Below are positions 17,576 through 26,121 of a stretch of DNA of 34,984 nt, in pieces (the stretch's first letter is position 1; every line of letters begins with the position of its first letter). Under the pieces are notes generated by a model that was not told the DNA's origin, searched no databases, and saw nothing but the letters and a program-made list of their open reading frames with translations. Both the position numbers and the translations under genes were made by a program. The stretch spans positions 1 through 34,984 of the forward strand of contig JADEXV010000061.1 of the NCBI GenBank assembly GCA_015206945.1. Direction: 5' to 3'. The stretch is from Nostocales cyanobacterium LEGE 12452 (GTDB lineage Bacteria > Cyanobacteriota > Cyanobacteriia > Cyanobacteriales > Nostocaceae).

Positions 17576-18385
17576 TTATATTTTTATGACAATGCTATCA
17601 ACCAAATTTTTAATGATTTGGGCATCTGTTTCACTTAAACTTTCCAACTCAATTCTGTTGTTTTCTTGTGGGTTACTAGAATCGCAACTATATATACGAC
17701 GATTCAAGCCTACGGGACTATTCTCATAAAATGTTGTATAGAATACACACGCTGCGACATACGATCCAATCGGACTAGGGTGGCTTTTATCGGAACTATA
17801 AAGGTTTAATTTTAGATTTGCTTCCTGAATTTTTTGCCAAGCTATTCCCACAGGTGCAACTTTAGCTTTAAGTTCTTGAGCAATGTTCATGTAAGCATCA
17901 GTTAATATCTGTTGCGTTTCTGGTTTATTTTGCTTTGCCCAAGTCAAGTAAAACACTGTTTGGGAATTAACTCGCTTAATCTCGGCGTCAAACAGAGTAG
18001 CATACTTGTACATTTCCTTGGGATTAGTAATTGGTAAAGTACTTTGTTCTTGCAGTACTACGTAATCCCAGCGTTTTGCTTTCAAAAGTCTGAGTGCTTT
18101 ACCACGTTTCCAGTGGTTTTGGAGTGTAGCTCCACCAACCACAACCATTTCAGTTTCCAGCATTTTAGGTTCTTCCGCTGAAGCAGCCAACTGTTGTGTC
18201 AACCAAGGAAGATCGTTGAAATATGTATAGCTGTTGCCAATAAATAAAACTCTGATTGCCTGCTGTTCGCCTACTGGTAAGGAATTTGCCTGAATTTGCT
18301 TTTTTAGCATTTTAAACAAGGCAATCATCAGAAAGAGGAATAAACATACATATACTATGTTGCTTATGTTGGTGTTGCTCATCAT
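17576..18385 (-). CDS. Membrane-anchored SGNH/GDSL-type hydrolase
   Basis: 269 aa from the ATG at 18385; an in-frame TTG at 18436 would add 17 residues. A single N-terminal helix (about residues 9-26) should place the catalytic domain outside the cytoplasmic membrane. Block I is 'VLFIGNSYTYF' with the nucleophile Ser52, block II 'MVVVGGATLQNHW' supplies the glycine, 'WDYVVLQEQS' is the block III region, and 'SSDKSHPSPIGSYVAA' is the D-x-x-H block with the catalytic Asp and His. This fits the SGNH esterases of the DUF4886-like group. The substrate (a lipid, polysaccharide ester or peptidoglycan acetyl group) cannot be told. Its neighbours give no clue. Confidence 0.8.
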   Translation of the reverse strand: MMSNTNISNIVYVCLFLFLMIALFKMLKKQIQANSLPVGEQQAIRVLFIGNSYTYFNDLPWLTQQLAASAEEPKMLETEMVVVGGATLQNHWKRGKALRLLKAKRWDYVVLQEQSTLPITNPKEMYKYATLFDAEIKRVNSQTVFYLTWAKQNKPETQQILTDAYMNIAQELKAKVAPVGIAWQKIQEANLKLNLYSSDKSHPSPIGSYVAACVFYTTFYENSPVGLNRRIYSCDSSNPQENNRIELESLSETDAQIIKNLVDSIVIKI

Positions 18386-19040
18386 CCCTGAAATCTTTGC
18401 AGTATAACTTATTCTCGGACAAGATTTTTTTGGCAATAGTTCTGGTTATTGATAAGTATATGAAAGTTTTTCCCAAGATATTGCAAATTTTCCCTGCTTC
18501 GACTGGTTTGTTGTGAAGGAGGTACAACTAACTTTGCTGGGTGACACTATATGCAATTGATAAATTTACCTGCGCGGCTAATCGATACTCACTCTGTGCT
18601 TTATCTAAATCTTGTAACTGATCATAATTTATTTATGGTGTGAGCCGGAAATGATAAATCAATATGCACGATGTTGTGAAATTATCAGGCAGGATTTTTT
18701 TATGAACTTTTATAAAAAATTGGCTGACTCTGCATAAAACTTGTGCGTCCAGCGTAAAGTAAACAGGTACTAGCTTGATGAAGATGAATTGTCGTTTACT
18801 TGATCTGGCATTGCCTAACTGTTGTTTAGAAACTACTGCTGATTATTGCCAGAAATCTTCTCTTAATCCCAATGGGAAAATCGTGGACAGCAGAATAATG
18901 AATAATTGCTTACCCCGAATTTTTGATTAGATACGAAAATTTTTCAAACTGCTGAAATTCTGAATTAGAAAATTCTTCTTCAAAGAGCAAGACATTCAGC
19001 TTTTAAAACTTGATCACCCACAATTGCGGAAAATTATATT
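18386..19040. other. Intergenic region between divergent genes
   Basis: About 650 bp, AT-rich, no HIP1 site. I see no open frame of note, no RNA gene and no strong hairpin. It should contain the promoters for the SGNH hydrolase and the RTX-like gene. Confidence 0.4.
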
Positions 19041-20432
19041 ATGTCCAGACTAATTGTTTCTTTACCCCCATTCTTAGGCACTTCTGGTTCCGATCTAGTG
19101 GTGGGACAAGAGGATAACGCAATCCCAGCAATTGGAATTGAGGTTCTAAAAAACGGAGTCATCGATACTCAAGCAGGTAACGATACTATCAAGGGTAGTG
19201 GCACCGGCGGCGACGACAGTAACGCTGGTGGAACAGGCACAGGCATTGCTAACAGTGGCATCATCAATGCAGGGAGTGGAGACGATACGATCTCTGGCAC
19301 AGGCAGTGGTGGTTCCGGGTATAGAAGCTTTCAACCTGGTACAGGAATCTCTAACACTCAGGGTGGTTACATTAATGGAGGAGACGGAAAAGATTTGATC
19401 AAGGGAACCGGAACCGGAGGTGGCGGAAATAGAGCCATCACTATAGCCATCCAAAACACTCAGAAGAGCCGCATTGATGGAGGATTTGGGGATGACTCTA
19501 TCGAGGGAACTGGAATTGGAGTATTTGAGGGGAATGCTATAGGAATCTCTAACACTCAGGGCAGCAACATTAATGGAGGAGAAGGGAACGATTCCATCAA
19601 GGGAACTGGAACTGGTGGAATTAGTAGTACTGGAGGCGAAGGTACAGGTATCTTGAACAGTGGTGGTAGCAACATTAATGGAGACAAAGGAAACGATTCT
19701 ATTGTTGGTATCGGCAAGGGGAGTGATGCAAGCGAAGAACCTTTTAGATCATACAATGCGGGTAGGGGTATAGGCATCTCCAACAGCAAGGGTAGCACGA
19801 TCGCTGTTGGGCAGGGAAACGACTATCTCTCTGGCACAGGTACAGGCGGTGCAGGGTTCTACGCTGATGACCCTTTTGGGCAAGGGCCAGTGGCGCTTGC
19901 AGCTGGTGTAGGTATAGGCATTGTTAACAGTGGCACAATCAATTTAGGCGATGGCAACGATACCCTCATTGGCACTGGCATTAGTCAAGGCACAGGTATT
20001 CTTAATACTGATGGCATTATTTATCAAGGGGCAGGAGCTGATATCCTTACTGGCTATGGCGCCAGCGTTGGTATTCAAGGCGGCACGATTGATGGCGGAA
20101 ACGGTAACGATAAATTCAAAGCTCGTCGAATTGATGCTAACGGTAATACTGTTTCCAACCAAGGGGGTGCTATTGCCGATGTCTTGATTAAGGGTGGAGG
20201 TGGCAACGACATATTTGATGTTGGTTACGGTAATGCCACGCTCGATGGTGGATCGGGATCGGATAAGCTAATTCTGTCTAATTTCAAAAGTGATTATATT
20301 ATTACGGGTACAGGCAGCCCCAACAATTACACCATTAAGCGGGATCAATTCACCTTGAATGTCTTGAATGTTGAGGTAATTACCTTTAGTGGCGTTCCTC
20401 TACAGCAAAATGTACTTGGGACTGTGAATTAG
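19041..20432 (+). CDS. RTX-like Gly/Asp-rich repeat protein, probably secreted and calcium-binding
   Basis: 463 aa, ATG start, no N-terminal signal peptide. About ten RTX-like nonapeptides (G-x-G-N/D-D-x-I/L-x-G), such as 'GSGDDTISG', 'GEGNDSIKG' and 'GDGNDTLIG', occur at intervals of roughly 30-50 residues rather than back to back. Between them lie 'GTGTGG' stretches and 'GIGISNSKGSTI'-type segments, forming compound repeats. The last 70 residues ('GGSGSDKLILSNFKSDYIIT' onward) resemble C-terminal regions of cyanobacterial RTX proteins, which often carry the type I secretion signal. RTX turns bind Ca2+ in a beta-roll. No enzymatic domain is present; a surface or extracellular-matrix role is plausible but unproven. 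Confidence 0.75.
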   Translation: MSRLIVSLPPFLGTSGSDLVVGQEDNAIPAIGIEVLKNGVIDTQAGNDTIKGSGTGGDDSNAGGTGTGIANSGIINAGSGDDTISGTGSGGSGYRSFQPGTGISNTQGGYINGGDGKDLIKGTGTGGGGNRAITIAIQNTQKSRIDGGFGDDSIEGTGIGVFEGNAIGISNTQGSNINGGEGNDSIKGTGTGGISSTGGEGTGILNSGGSNINGDKGNDSIVGIGKGSDASEEPFRSYNAGRGIGISNSKGSTIAVGQGNDYLSGTGTGGAGFYADDPFGQGPVALAAGVGIGIVNSGTINLGDGNDTLIGTGISQGTGILNTDGIIYQGAGADILTGYGASVGIQGGTIDGGNGNDKFKARRIDANGNTVSNQGGAIADVLIKGGGGNDIFDVGYGNATLDGGSGSDKLILSNFKSDYIITGTGSPNNYTIKRDQFTLNVLNVEVITFSGVPLQQNVLGTVN

Positions 20433-20788
20433 GAATTTCCAACAAATAAATTATCCAATCTTGTGGAGTGGGATGAGGGCTTGATAACCGCAGCAGTCGG
20501 TTATCTCAAGTGCAACAAGAACACTTCACTTTTTGTAGTGCTAAAAATTACCCAAAGTTAGCACTACAAAGAGTAACCCTTAAGCCTTGTAATGACTGGT
20601 GTCTAGAGGTATAGGTATTTGCCATGAGAGTAAAAAATCTAATTGCCAGTAAACAGCCCCGATCGCAATTTTTAGGTAATTAAACCATAGTGCAGGGTAG
20701 CACAACTGTGCTGCCCTACTGGGGATTGAAACAAAATCCCTCAATACTTTAGAGTTAATAATAAACTCAACTCCAAAGCGCGATCGCA
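20433..20788. other. Intergenic region with two hairpins
   Basis: Besides the long hairpin listed separately, there is a second one with arms 20694-20704 and 20707-20717 (11 bp, one G-T pair), too tight to close fully. The sequence GGGATTGAAAC at 20722 resembles the end of cyanobacterial CRISPR repeats but occurs once. A HIP1 octamer lies directly before the next start codon. Confidence 0.5.
20528..20574. terminator. 17-bp hairpin, probable terminator of the RTX-like gene
   Basis: Arms 20528-20544 and 20558-20574 pair at all 17 positions with one G-T wobble; the loop is 13 nt. It sits about 95 bp after the stop codon. The T-run precedes it rather than follows it, so termination efficiency is uncertain. 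Confidence 0.55.
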
Positions 20789-21070
20789 ATGACTGATAAA
20801 GAACTCAAACATTTAATTGAGAGTAATGCTAAAACAGTCCAAGCTATGTTAGATGAAATGGCGGAAGCACGTCAGGAACGCCAAGAACTCCGAGAAGGAA
20901 TGCTCCAAATCCAGAGTGCAGTAGCACAATTAACGAATATACAAGAGAGAATAACCAATTTACTAATTTCTATTGATGGCGATCGCCCCACAATTCTTAA
21001 AAAGCTCTCAGCACTGGAAACTAAGCTTGACCAGTTATTGCAGCAAAACCTAACGGATGAGTTAGGGTAA
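20789..21070 (+). CDS. Small coiled-coil protein
   Basis: 93 aa, nearly all helical, with heptad-like spacing of hydrophobic residues ('MLDEMAEARQERQELREGM', 'LKKLSALETKLDQLLQQNL'). No catalytic or DNA-binding motif is seen. A HIP1 octamer abuts the ATG. It precedes the ArsA-type gene by about 100 bp on the same strand and might share its transcript. Similar short coiled-coil proteins are common in Nostocales; function unknown. Confidence 0.65.
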   Translation: MTDKELKHLIESNAKTVQAMLDEMAEARQERQELREGMLQIQSAVAQLTNIQERITNLLISIDGDRPTILKKLSALETKLDQLLQQNLTDELG

Positions 21071-21174
21071 ACACTCATAATAATGCCTAGACGTGTTGAA
21101 ACAACATTTATTTTCCTTAAACAGTCGATAATGTAAATAAATGTAAAAAATTCTCAGGCAGGATAAAGGCATAT

Positions 21175-22362
21175 ATGCGTGTAATTTTAATGACTGGTAA
21201 AGGCGGCGTGGGCAAAACTTCTGTCGCTGCTGCAACTGGACTCCGTTGCGCAGAACTAGGCTATCAGACGTTAGTTTTAAGTACAGATCCCGCCCACTCT
21301 CTCGCAGACAGTTTTGACATGGAACTGGGACATGCACCCCAAAAAATTCGTCCAAATCTCTGGGGTGCTGAACTGGATGCGCTGCAAGAACTGGAGGGAA
21401 ACTGGGGTGCTGTGAAACGTTATATTACCCAAGTTTTACAGGCAAGGGGTTTAGACGGCATACAGGCGGAGGAATTGGCAATTTTACCAGGCATGGATGA
21501 GATTTTTGGCTTGGTAAGGATGAAACGCCATTACGATGAAGGTGAGTTTGATGTCTTAATTATCGACTCAGCCCCCACCGGTACCGCACTGCGTTTGCTG
21601 AGTTTACCTGAAGTCGGTGGCTGGTATATGCGCCGTTTCTACAAACCATTTCAAAACATCTCGGTGGCACTTCGACCTCTGGTTGAACCTTTGTTTAGAC
21701 CAATTGCTGGTTTTTCGCTACCTGATAAAGAAGTAATGGATGCACCTTTTGAGTTTTATGAACAAATTGAAGCTCTGGAAAAAGTATTAACAGATAATAC
21801 TCAAACCTCAGTTCGTCTTGTCACTAATCCCGAAAAAATGGTGATTAAAGAATCTCTCCGTGCCCATGCTTATCTGAGTTTATATAACGTTGCAACAGAT
21901 TTAGTCGTGGCTAATCGCATTATACCGAGCGAAGTCCAAGACCCATTTTTCCAACGTTGGAAGGAAAGTCAGGAGCAATATCGCCGAGAAATTCATGATG
22001 ATTTTCACCCTCTACCTGTGAAAGAAGTTCCCCTATTTTCTGAGGAAATGTGTGGACTGGCTTCATTAGAACGCCTGAAAGAAACTCTTTATAAAGATGA
22101 AGATCCAACTCAGGTTTATTACAAAGAAACAACTCTTAGAGTAGTGCAAGAGGAAAACCAATACAGCTTAGAACTTTACTTGCCTGGTATTCCTAAAGAC
22201 CAAGTTCAACTAAGTAAAACTGGAGACGAATTAAACATTACTATTGGCAACCATCGTCGTAACTTAGTTTTGCCACAAGCCTTAGCAGCACTACAACCAG
22301 CCGGAGCAAAGATGGAAAATGACTATCTAAAAATCCGCTTTGCTGACAACACAAAAGTTTAA
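21175..22362 (+). CDS. ArsA/Get3-family ATPase with C-terminal HSP20-like domain
   Basis: 395 aa. The deviant P-loop 'GKGGVGKTS' at residues 8-16, '[13 protein letters not shown]' (switch I region) and '[19 protein letters not shown]' (switch II region) define the ArsA/TRC40 (Get3) group of SIMIBI ATPases. Residues from about 318 to the end ('[19 protein letters not shown]' to 'ENDYLKIRF') form the small alpha-crystallin-like domain seen at the C-terminus of cyanobacterial and plant-type members. There is one ATPase half, so it should dimerise. The Cys metalloid site of arsenite pumps is not evident and no arsB or arsR is nearby, so a tail-anchored-protein or chaperone role is more likely than arsenite efflux. 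A weak AAAGG precedes the ATG, and a good terminator follows. Confidence 0.88.
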   Translation: MRVILMTGKGGVGKTSVAAATGLRCAELGYQTLVLSTDPAHSLADSFDMELGHAPQKIRPNLWGAELDALQELEGNWGAVKRYITQVLQARGLDGIQAEELAILPGMDEIFGLVRMKRHYDEGEFDVLIIDSAPTGTALRLLSLPEVGGWYMRRFYKPFQNISVALRPLVEPLFRPIAGFSLPDKEVMDAPFEFYEQIEALEKVLTDNTQTSVRLVTNPEKMVIKESLRAHAYLSLYNVATDLVVANRIIPSEVQDPFFQRWKESQEQYRREIHDDFHPLPVKEVPLFSEEMCGLASLERLKETLYKDEDPTQVYYKETTLRVVQEENQYSLELYLPGIPKDQVQLSKTGDELNITIGNHRRNLVLPQALAALQPAGAKMENDYLKIRFADNTKV

Positions 22363-22431
22363 TTTTGTTGAAGGTTACTCTGTCAACAAAAAGTTAAAAC
22401 TAAAAAGCAAGAATTTCCTCTTGTAGCTAGT

Positions 22432-22461
22432 ACAGACGCAATCTTTTTAGCGTCTGTTTTT
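22432..22461 (+). terminator. Rho-independent terminator after the ArsA-type gene
   Basis: Perfect 8-bp stem (22432-22439 with 22450-22457), 10-nt loop, then a T-run to 22461. It lies 70 bp past the stop codon and separates this gene from the histidine kinase. Confidence 0.85.
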
Positions 22462-22618
22462 ATGATGTTTTGGTGAATTTTAATAAAAGCCAAAAAAATA
22501 TTTTTATTAATGATTTGACCGTAGTTTTACTGAAGACAAAATGATGAAATAAATTTCACAATGTCTTTAGATTTAATTATGCCAGTTTTCAAATTATTAA
22601 TTTATTTTGCTATAAACA

Positions 22619-25600
22619 ATGACCTCCAACCCCGAACAAGATTTACCCTTATGTCGCCATGAAGAAAGTTTACTACGCCGCATTACAAACCGTATCCGAC
22701 GCAGCTTAGAATTGGAAGAAATTATCACAGTGACAACGGCAGAAGTGCGATCGCTATTAAAAACCGATCGAGTGATGATTTACAAATTTCATCCCGATGG
22801 TAGTGGTCAAGTCATTGCTGAATCAATTAATAAAAATTGTTTGCCGTCGCTACTAGAGCTAAATTTTCCCTCCGATGACATCCCATCTTATGCCCGCGAA
22901 CTATTTATCAAATCACGGGTGCGTTCTGTTGTGAATGTTGAGACTAAAGAGATTGGTCAAATTCACCTGCGTGACTTGGATAATGGAGATATCTCAGAGG
23001 AGATCCGTTACCGCCCTGTAGACCCCTGCCATATTGAATACTTGACGGCAATGGGCGTAAAATCTTCTGTAGTAGCGCCTATTCTCTATCAAGATCAACT
23101 TTGGGGGCTGCTGGTGTCTCATAATTCTGAAGCGCGTTTGATTTCAGAATACGAACTAGAAGCCATACAAATGGTAGTCGAGCAGCTGTCAATAGCGATC
23201 GCTCAAAGTACCCTTCACACTCAAGTTCGCAAAACAGCCGAACGAGAAGCGATCGTTAACCGCATTGCTACCCTATTACATTCACTGCCGACAATTGTCT
23301 TACAGCCAGCCCTAGAAGCGGCTGTTGCTGCCTTTAACGGTGTTGGTGGTAGGCTTTGTATTAGAAATGAAGCTTTTGATTTTCACAATGGCAACGTCAC
23401 CAGCTTAACAGAATGCTTAATACCAGGAAATACTTGTATCAAGCTTTATATCTGTGGACAGCAACCTGTAATGCCAGAACAAACTATATATCCACTAATT
23501 GAGCAATATAGTATCTGGCAGGAACACTACAAGTTTACTAACTACGATGTTTGGGCGATTTCAGATATATATAACACTCCTGGCTTGCGAAGTTTGCAAG
23601 TTGCTTTTCAACCAACTAAAATTCGCAGCGTGTTGATGATCCCACTCCAGTATCGTCAGCAGTTATTGGGCTATTTAAGTATTTTTCGCAACGAAGTAGA
23701 TACAGAAACTTTATGGGCGGGGCAGCATGAGTGCGATCAAAGGCAACAGTACCCCCGGCGATCCTTTGAGGTTTGGCGCGAATCTAAAAAAGCACAAGCT
23801 CAACAATGGACAATTGAAGAGATTGAACTGGCTAGAAACCTTAGTAAACACTTTGCTTCCGCAATTCAGCAGTATGAACTACACCAACAAGTCCAAGTCT
23901 TCAATGAAAATTTAGAAAAACAAGTTAGAAGACGCACCGCTGAATTACAACGGACAGCTGAACAAGAACAGGCTGTGTTTAAAGTTATTGCCGAGATTCG
24001 AGAATCTTTGGACACAAATACGATTTTTCAAACCACAACTAAAGAAGTTTGTCAATTAATCAAAGCCGATCGCGTTTCTGTTTATCGTTTCGATTCTAAT
24101 TGGGGTGGTGAATTTGTCGGGGATTTCGAGGCTGCTAGTCCATACTGGTCAAATGAGTCGGAACTAGGTATTAATACAATTTGGAATGACACCTACTTAC
24201 AAGATACAGAAGGAGGACGTTACCGCTACAATGAAACATTTGCAGTCGATGACATTTACAAGATGGGGTTTGCTAAGTGTCATATCGACAATCTAGAGCA
24301 GTTCCAAATTCATGCTTTTGTGCTTGCACCGATTTTTGTTGGGCAAAAACTGTGGGGTTTGCTAGCAACTTATCAACACACTGGTCCTCGGCAATGGAAA
24401 ACTTCTGAAGTTAACTTCCTCAGTCAGATTGCCGCCCAAATGGGCGTAGCACTCCAGCAAGCTGATTTACTCTCTCAGACACAACAGCAGACATTAGATT
24501 TACAACAAGCAGCAGAACAACAACGGGTATTGTTTGAAGTTGTGGCGAAAGTTAGGGAATCTCTCGATCTAGATGCGATTTTTCAGACAACTACCCAAGA
24601 AATCTGTAAATCACTACAAGCGGATCGAGTTGCAGTCTACCGCTTCGAGGCTGATTGGAGTGGTGAATATATTGCCGAGTTTGTGGGTGATAACTGGTTA
24701 AAGTTAGTAAGTTCAGATACGAAGACAGTTTGGCAAGATAGCTATTTACAAGAAACCCAAGGTGGGCGATATCGTCACAATGAAAGCTTTGCAGTTGATG
24801 ATATCTACGAAGTTGGCCACTCTCAATGCCACGTTGCAGTCCTAGAGCAAATTCAGGCAAGAGCTTATGCGATCGCACCTATATTTATCGGGCAACAGCT
24901 ATGGGGCTTGCTAGCAGCTTACCAGAATTCTGCACCCCGCCATTGGGAAGCCTCGGAAATTAAATTTATTACTCAAATTGCCAATCAACTTGGGGTTGCA
25001 CTCCAACAAGCGCAATTACATAATCAAACTAAAGAGCAGACGCAAAAGCTAGCTCAAGCTTTGCATGATTTACAGCAAACTCAAACCCAACTGATCCAAA
25101 CTGAGAAAATGTCCTCACTAGGTCAATTGGTAGCTGGTGTGGCTCACGAAATTAATAACCCCGTGAACTTCATTTATGGCAACATTAATCATGTCAACGA
25201 TTACACCCAAGATTTACTTGGTATCCTAGAACTCTATTTACAAAATACTCCCAACCCTAGTCCTGAGATTAGCGATCGCGCCCTTGAGATCGACTTAGAA
25301 TTTATCATGGAGGACTTGCCCAAAACTCTATCTTCCATGAAAATTGGGGTCGATCGCATTCGGCAGATTGTCTTGGGTTTACGGAATTTTTCTCGCCTTG
25401 ACGAAGCAGAAAAAAAACCAGTTGATATTCATGAGGGCATTGATAGCACCTTGCTAATTTTGCAGCATCGCTTGAAAGCAAAACCAGAAAGTCCGGCGAT
25501 TACATTAGTCAAAGAATATACTAACCTTCCTTTAGTGGAGTGCTATGCCGGGCCGCTAAATCAGGTATTTATGAATGTTTTAAGCAATGCGATCGATGCT

Positions 25601-25924
25601 TTAGAAGATTACACAGAATCTCAATCAAATTCCCAGAGCAGTCAAATTACCATTCGTACTGCGATTGGAGAGCTTGAAGGTAATATCAAAAGCGTAGTAA
25701 TTCGCATTGCGGACAATGGCCCAGGAATACCCGAAGCTCTCAGAGCAAGAATCTGCGACCCCTTTTTCACAACTAAGCCAGTGGGAAAAGGCACTGGTTT
25801 GGGGTTATCAATTAGTTACCAGATTGTCGTAGATAAACACGGCGGTGTGTTTAGATGTGATTCTCAGCCGGGGTTAGGTACAGAATTTTGGATTGAAATT
25901 CCGATTAAACAAATTCGTCATTAG
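22619..25924 (+). CDS. Multi-GAF phytochrome/cyanobacteriochrome-like sensor histidine kinase
   Basis: 1101 aa, soluble. GAF1 (about 15-200) is phytochrome-like ('FPSDDIPSYARELF') with Cys137-His in 'PVDPCHIEYLTAMGV'. A divergent GAF2 (about 205-425) lacks a chromophore Cys. GAF3 (about 450-625) and GAF4 (about 635-810) are cyanobacteriochrome-like, with Cys554-His ('FAKCHIDNLEQF') and Cys737-His ('HSQCHVAVLEQI') and 'GGRYR' plus 'FAVDDIY' elements. Each CH is the usual thioether site for a linear tetrapyrrole. A coiled coil leads to HisKA with His843 ('GVAHEINNPVNF') and an ATPase domain with N box 'NQVFMNVLSNAIDAL', G1 'DNGPGIP' and 'GKGTGLGLSI'. No PAS, PHY or receiver domain is present and no response-regulator gene adjoins, so its partner is encoded elsewhere. 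Light sensing by several bilins is inferred. Confidence 0.9.
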   Translation: MTSNPEQDLPLCRHEESLLRRITNRIRRSLELEEIITVTTAEVRSLLKTDRVMIYKFHPDGSGQVIAESINKNCLPSLLELNFPSDDIPSYARELFIKSRVRSVVNVETKEIGQIHLRDLDNGDISEEIRYRPVDPCHIEYLTAMGVKSSVVAPILYQDQLWGLLVSHNSEARLISEYELEAIQMVVEQLSIAIAQSTLHTQVRKTAEREAIVNRIATLLHSLPTIVLQPALEAAVAAFNGVGGRLCIRNEAFDFHNGNVTSLTECLIPGNTCIKLYICGQQPVMPEQTIYPLIEQYSIWQEHYKFTNYDVWAISDIYNTPGLRSLQVAFQPTKIRSVLMIPLQYRQQLLGYLSIFRNEVDTETLWAGQHECDQRQQYPRRSFEVWRESKKAQAQQWTIEEIELARNLSKHFASAIQQYELHQQVQVFNENLEKQVRRRTAELQRTAEQEQAVFKVIAEIRESLDTNTIFQTTTKEVCQLIKADRVSVYRFDSNWGGEFVGDFEAASPYWSNESELGINTIWNDTYLQDTEGGRYRYNETFAVDDIYKMGFAKCHIDNLEQFQIHAFVLAPIFVGQKLWGLLATYQHTGPRQWKTSEVNFLSQIAAQMGVALQQADLLSQTQQQTLDLQQAAEQQRVLFEVVAKVRESLDLDAIFQTTTQEICKSLQADRVAVYRFEADWSGEYIAEFVGDNWLKLVSSDTKTVWQDSYLQETQGGRYRHNESFAVDDIYEVGHSQCHVAVLEQIQARAYAIAPIFIGQQLWGLLAAYQNSAPRHWEASEIKFITQIANQLGVALQQAQLHNQTKEQTQKLAQALHDLQQTQTQLIQTEKMSSLGQLVAGVAHEINNPVNFIYGNINHVNDYTQDLLGILELYLQNTPNPSPEISDRALEIDLEFIMEDLPKTLSSMKIGVDRIRQIVLGLRNFSRLDEAEKKPVDIHEGIDSTLLILQHRLKAKPESPAITLVKEYTNLPLVECYAGPLNQVFMNVLSNAIDALEDYTESQSNSQSSQITIRTAIGELEGNIKSVVIRIADNGPGIPEALRARICDPFFTTKPVGKGTGLGLSISYQIVVDKHGGVFRCDSQPGLGTEFWIEIPIKQIRH

Positions 25925-26050
25925 TCATTTGTCAGCAAGAAGGGTGTAGGGGGTAGGGTGTTGGGTGTAGGGAAGACGGCAAAGGTCTGGGCTTGAAACC
26001 CCTACCAATGCGTTCGCCCTTGAAGGACGGGGCTTGAACGAAGAAGGTTG
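25924..26050. repeat. 127-bp perfect direct repeat, copy 1, with G-quadruplex motif
   Basis: Identical base for base to 34858-34984. It begins at the last base of the histidine-kinase stop codon. The left part (25942-25972) has five runs of three or more G separated by 2-4 bases. The right part contains two GGGCTTGAA(A/C)-type elements and is GC-rich compared with its surroundings. It looks like a dispersed intergenic repeat; no coding frame was assigned. Confidence 0.95.
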
Positions 26051-26065
26051 TTGGGGCTCTAAATC

Positions 26066-26088
26066 AGGGTTAAATGACATTTAATCCT
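26066..26088 (-). terminator. Weak hairpin after dnaN
   Basis: AGGGTTAAATG and CATTTAATCCT form an imperfect inverted repeat (one G-T pair) 33 bp beyond the dnaN stop. It lacks a T-run; only a tentative terminator. Confidence 0.35.
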
Positions 26089-26121
26089 ACAGTAATTGGA
26101 TTTTTACTTGATAAATAACCT

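Noticed and set aside
20719..20732. GGGATTGAAAC, like the end of a cyanobacterial CRISPR repeat
   Set aside because: It occurs once; there is no second repeat or regular spacing.
21175..22362. Arsenite efflux ATPase reading of the ArsA-like gene
   Set aside because: No metalloid-binding cysteines, no arsB/arsR nearby, and the HSP20-like tail fits the chaperone-type cyanobacterial group.
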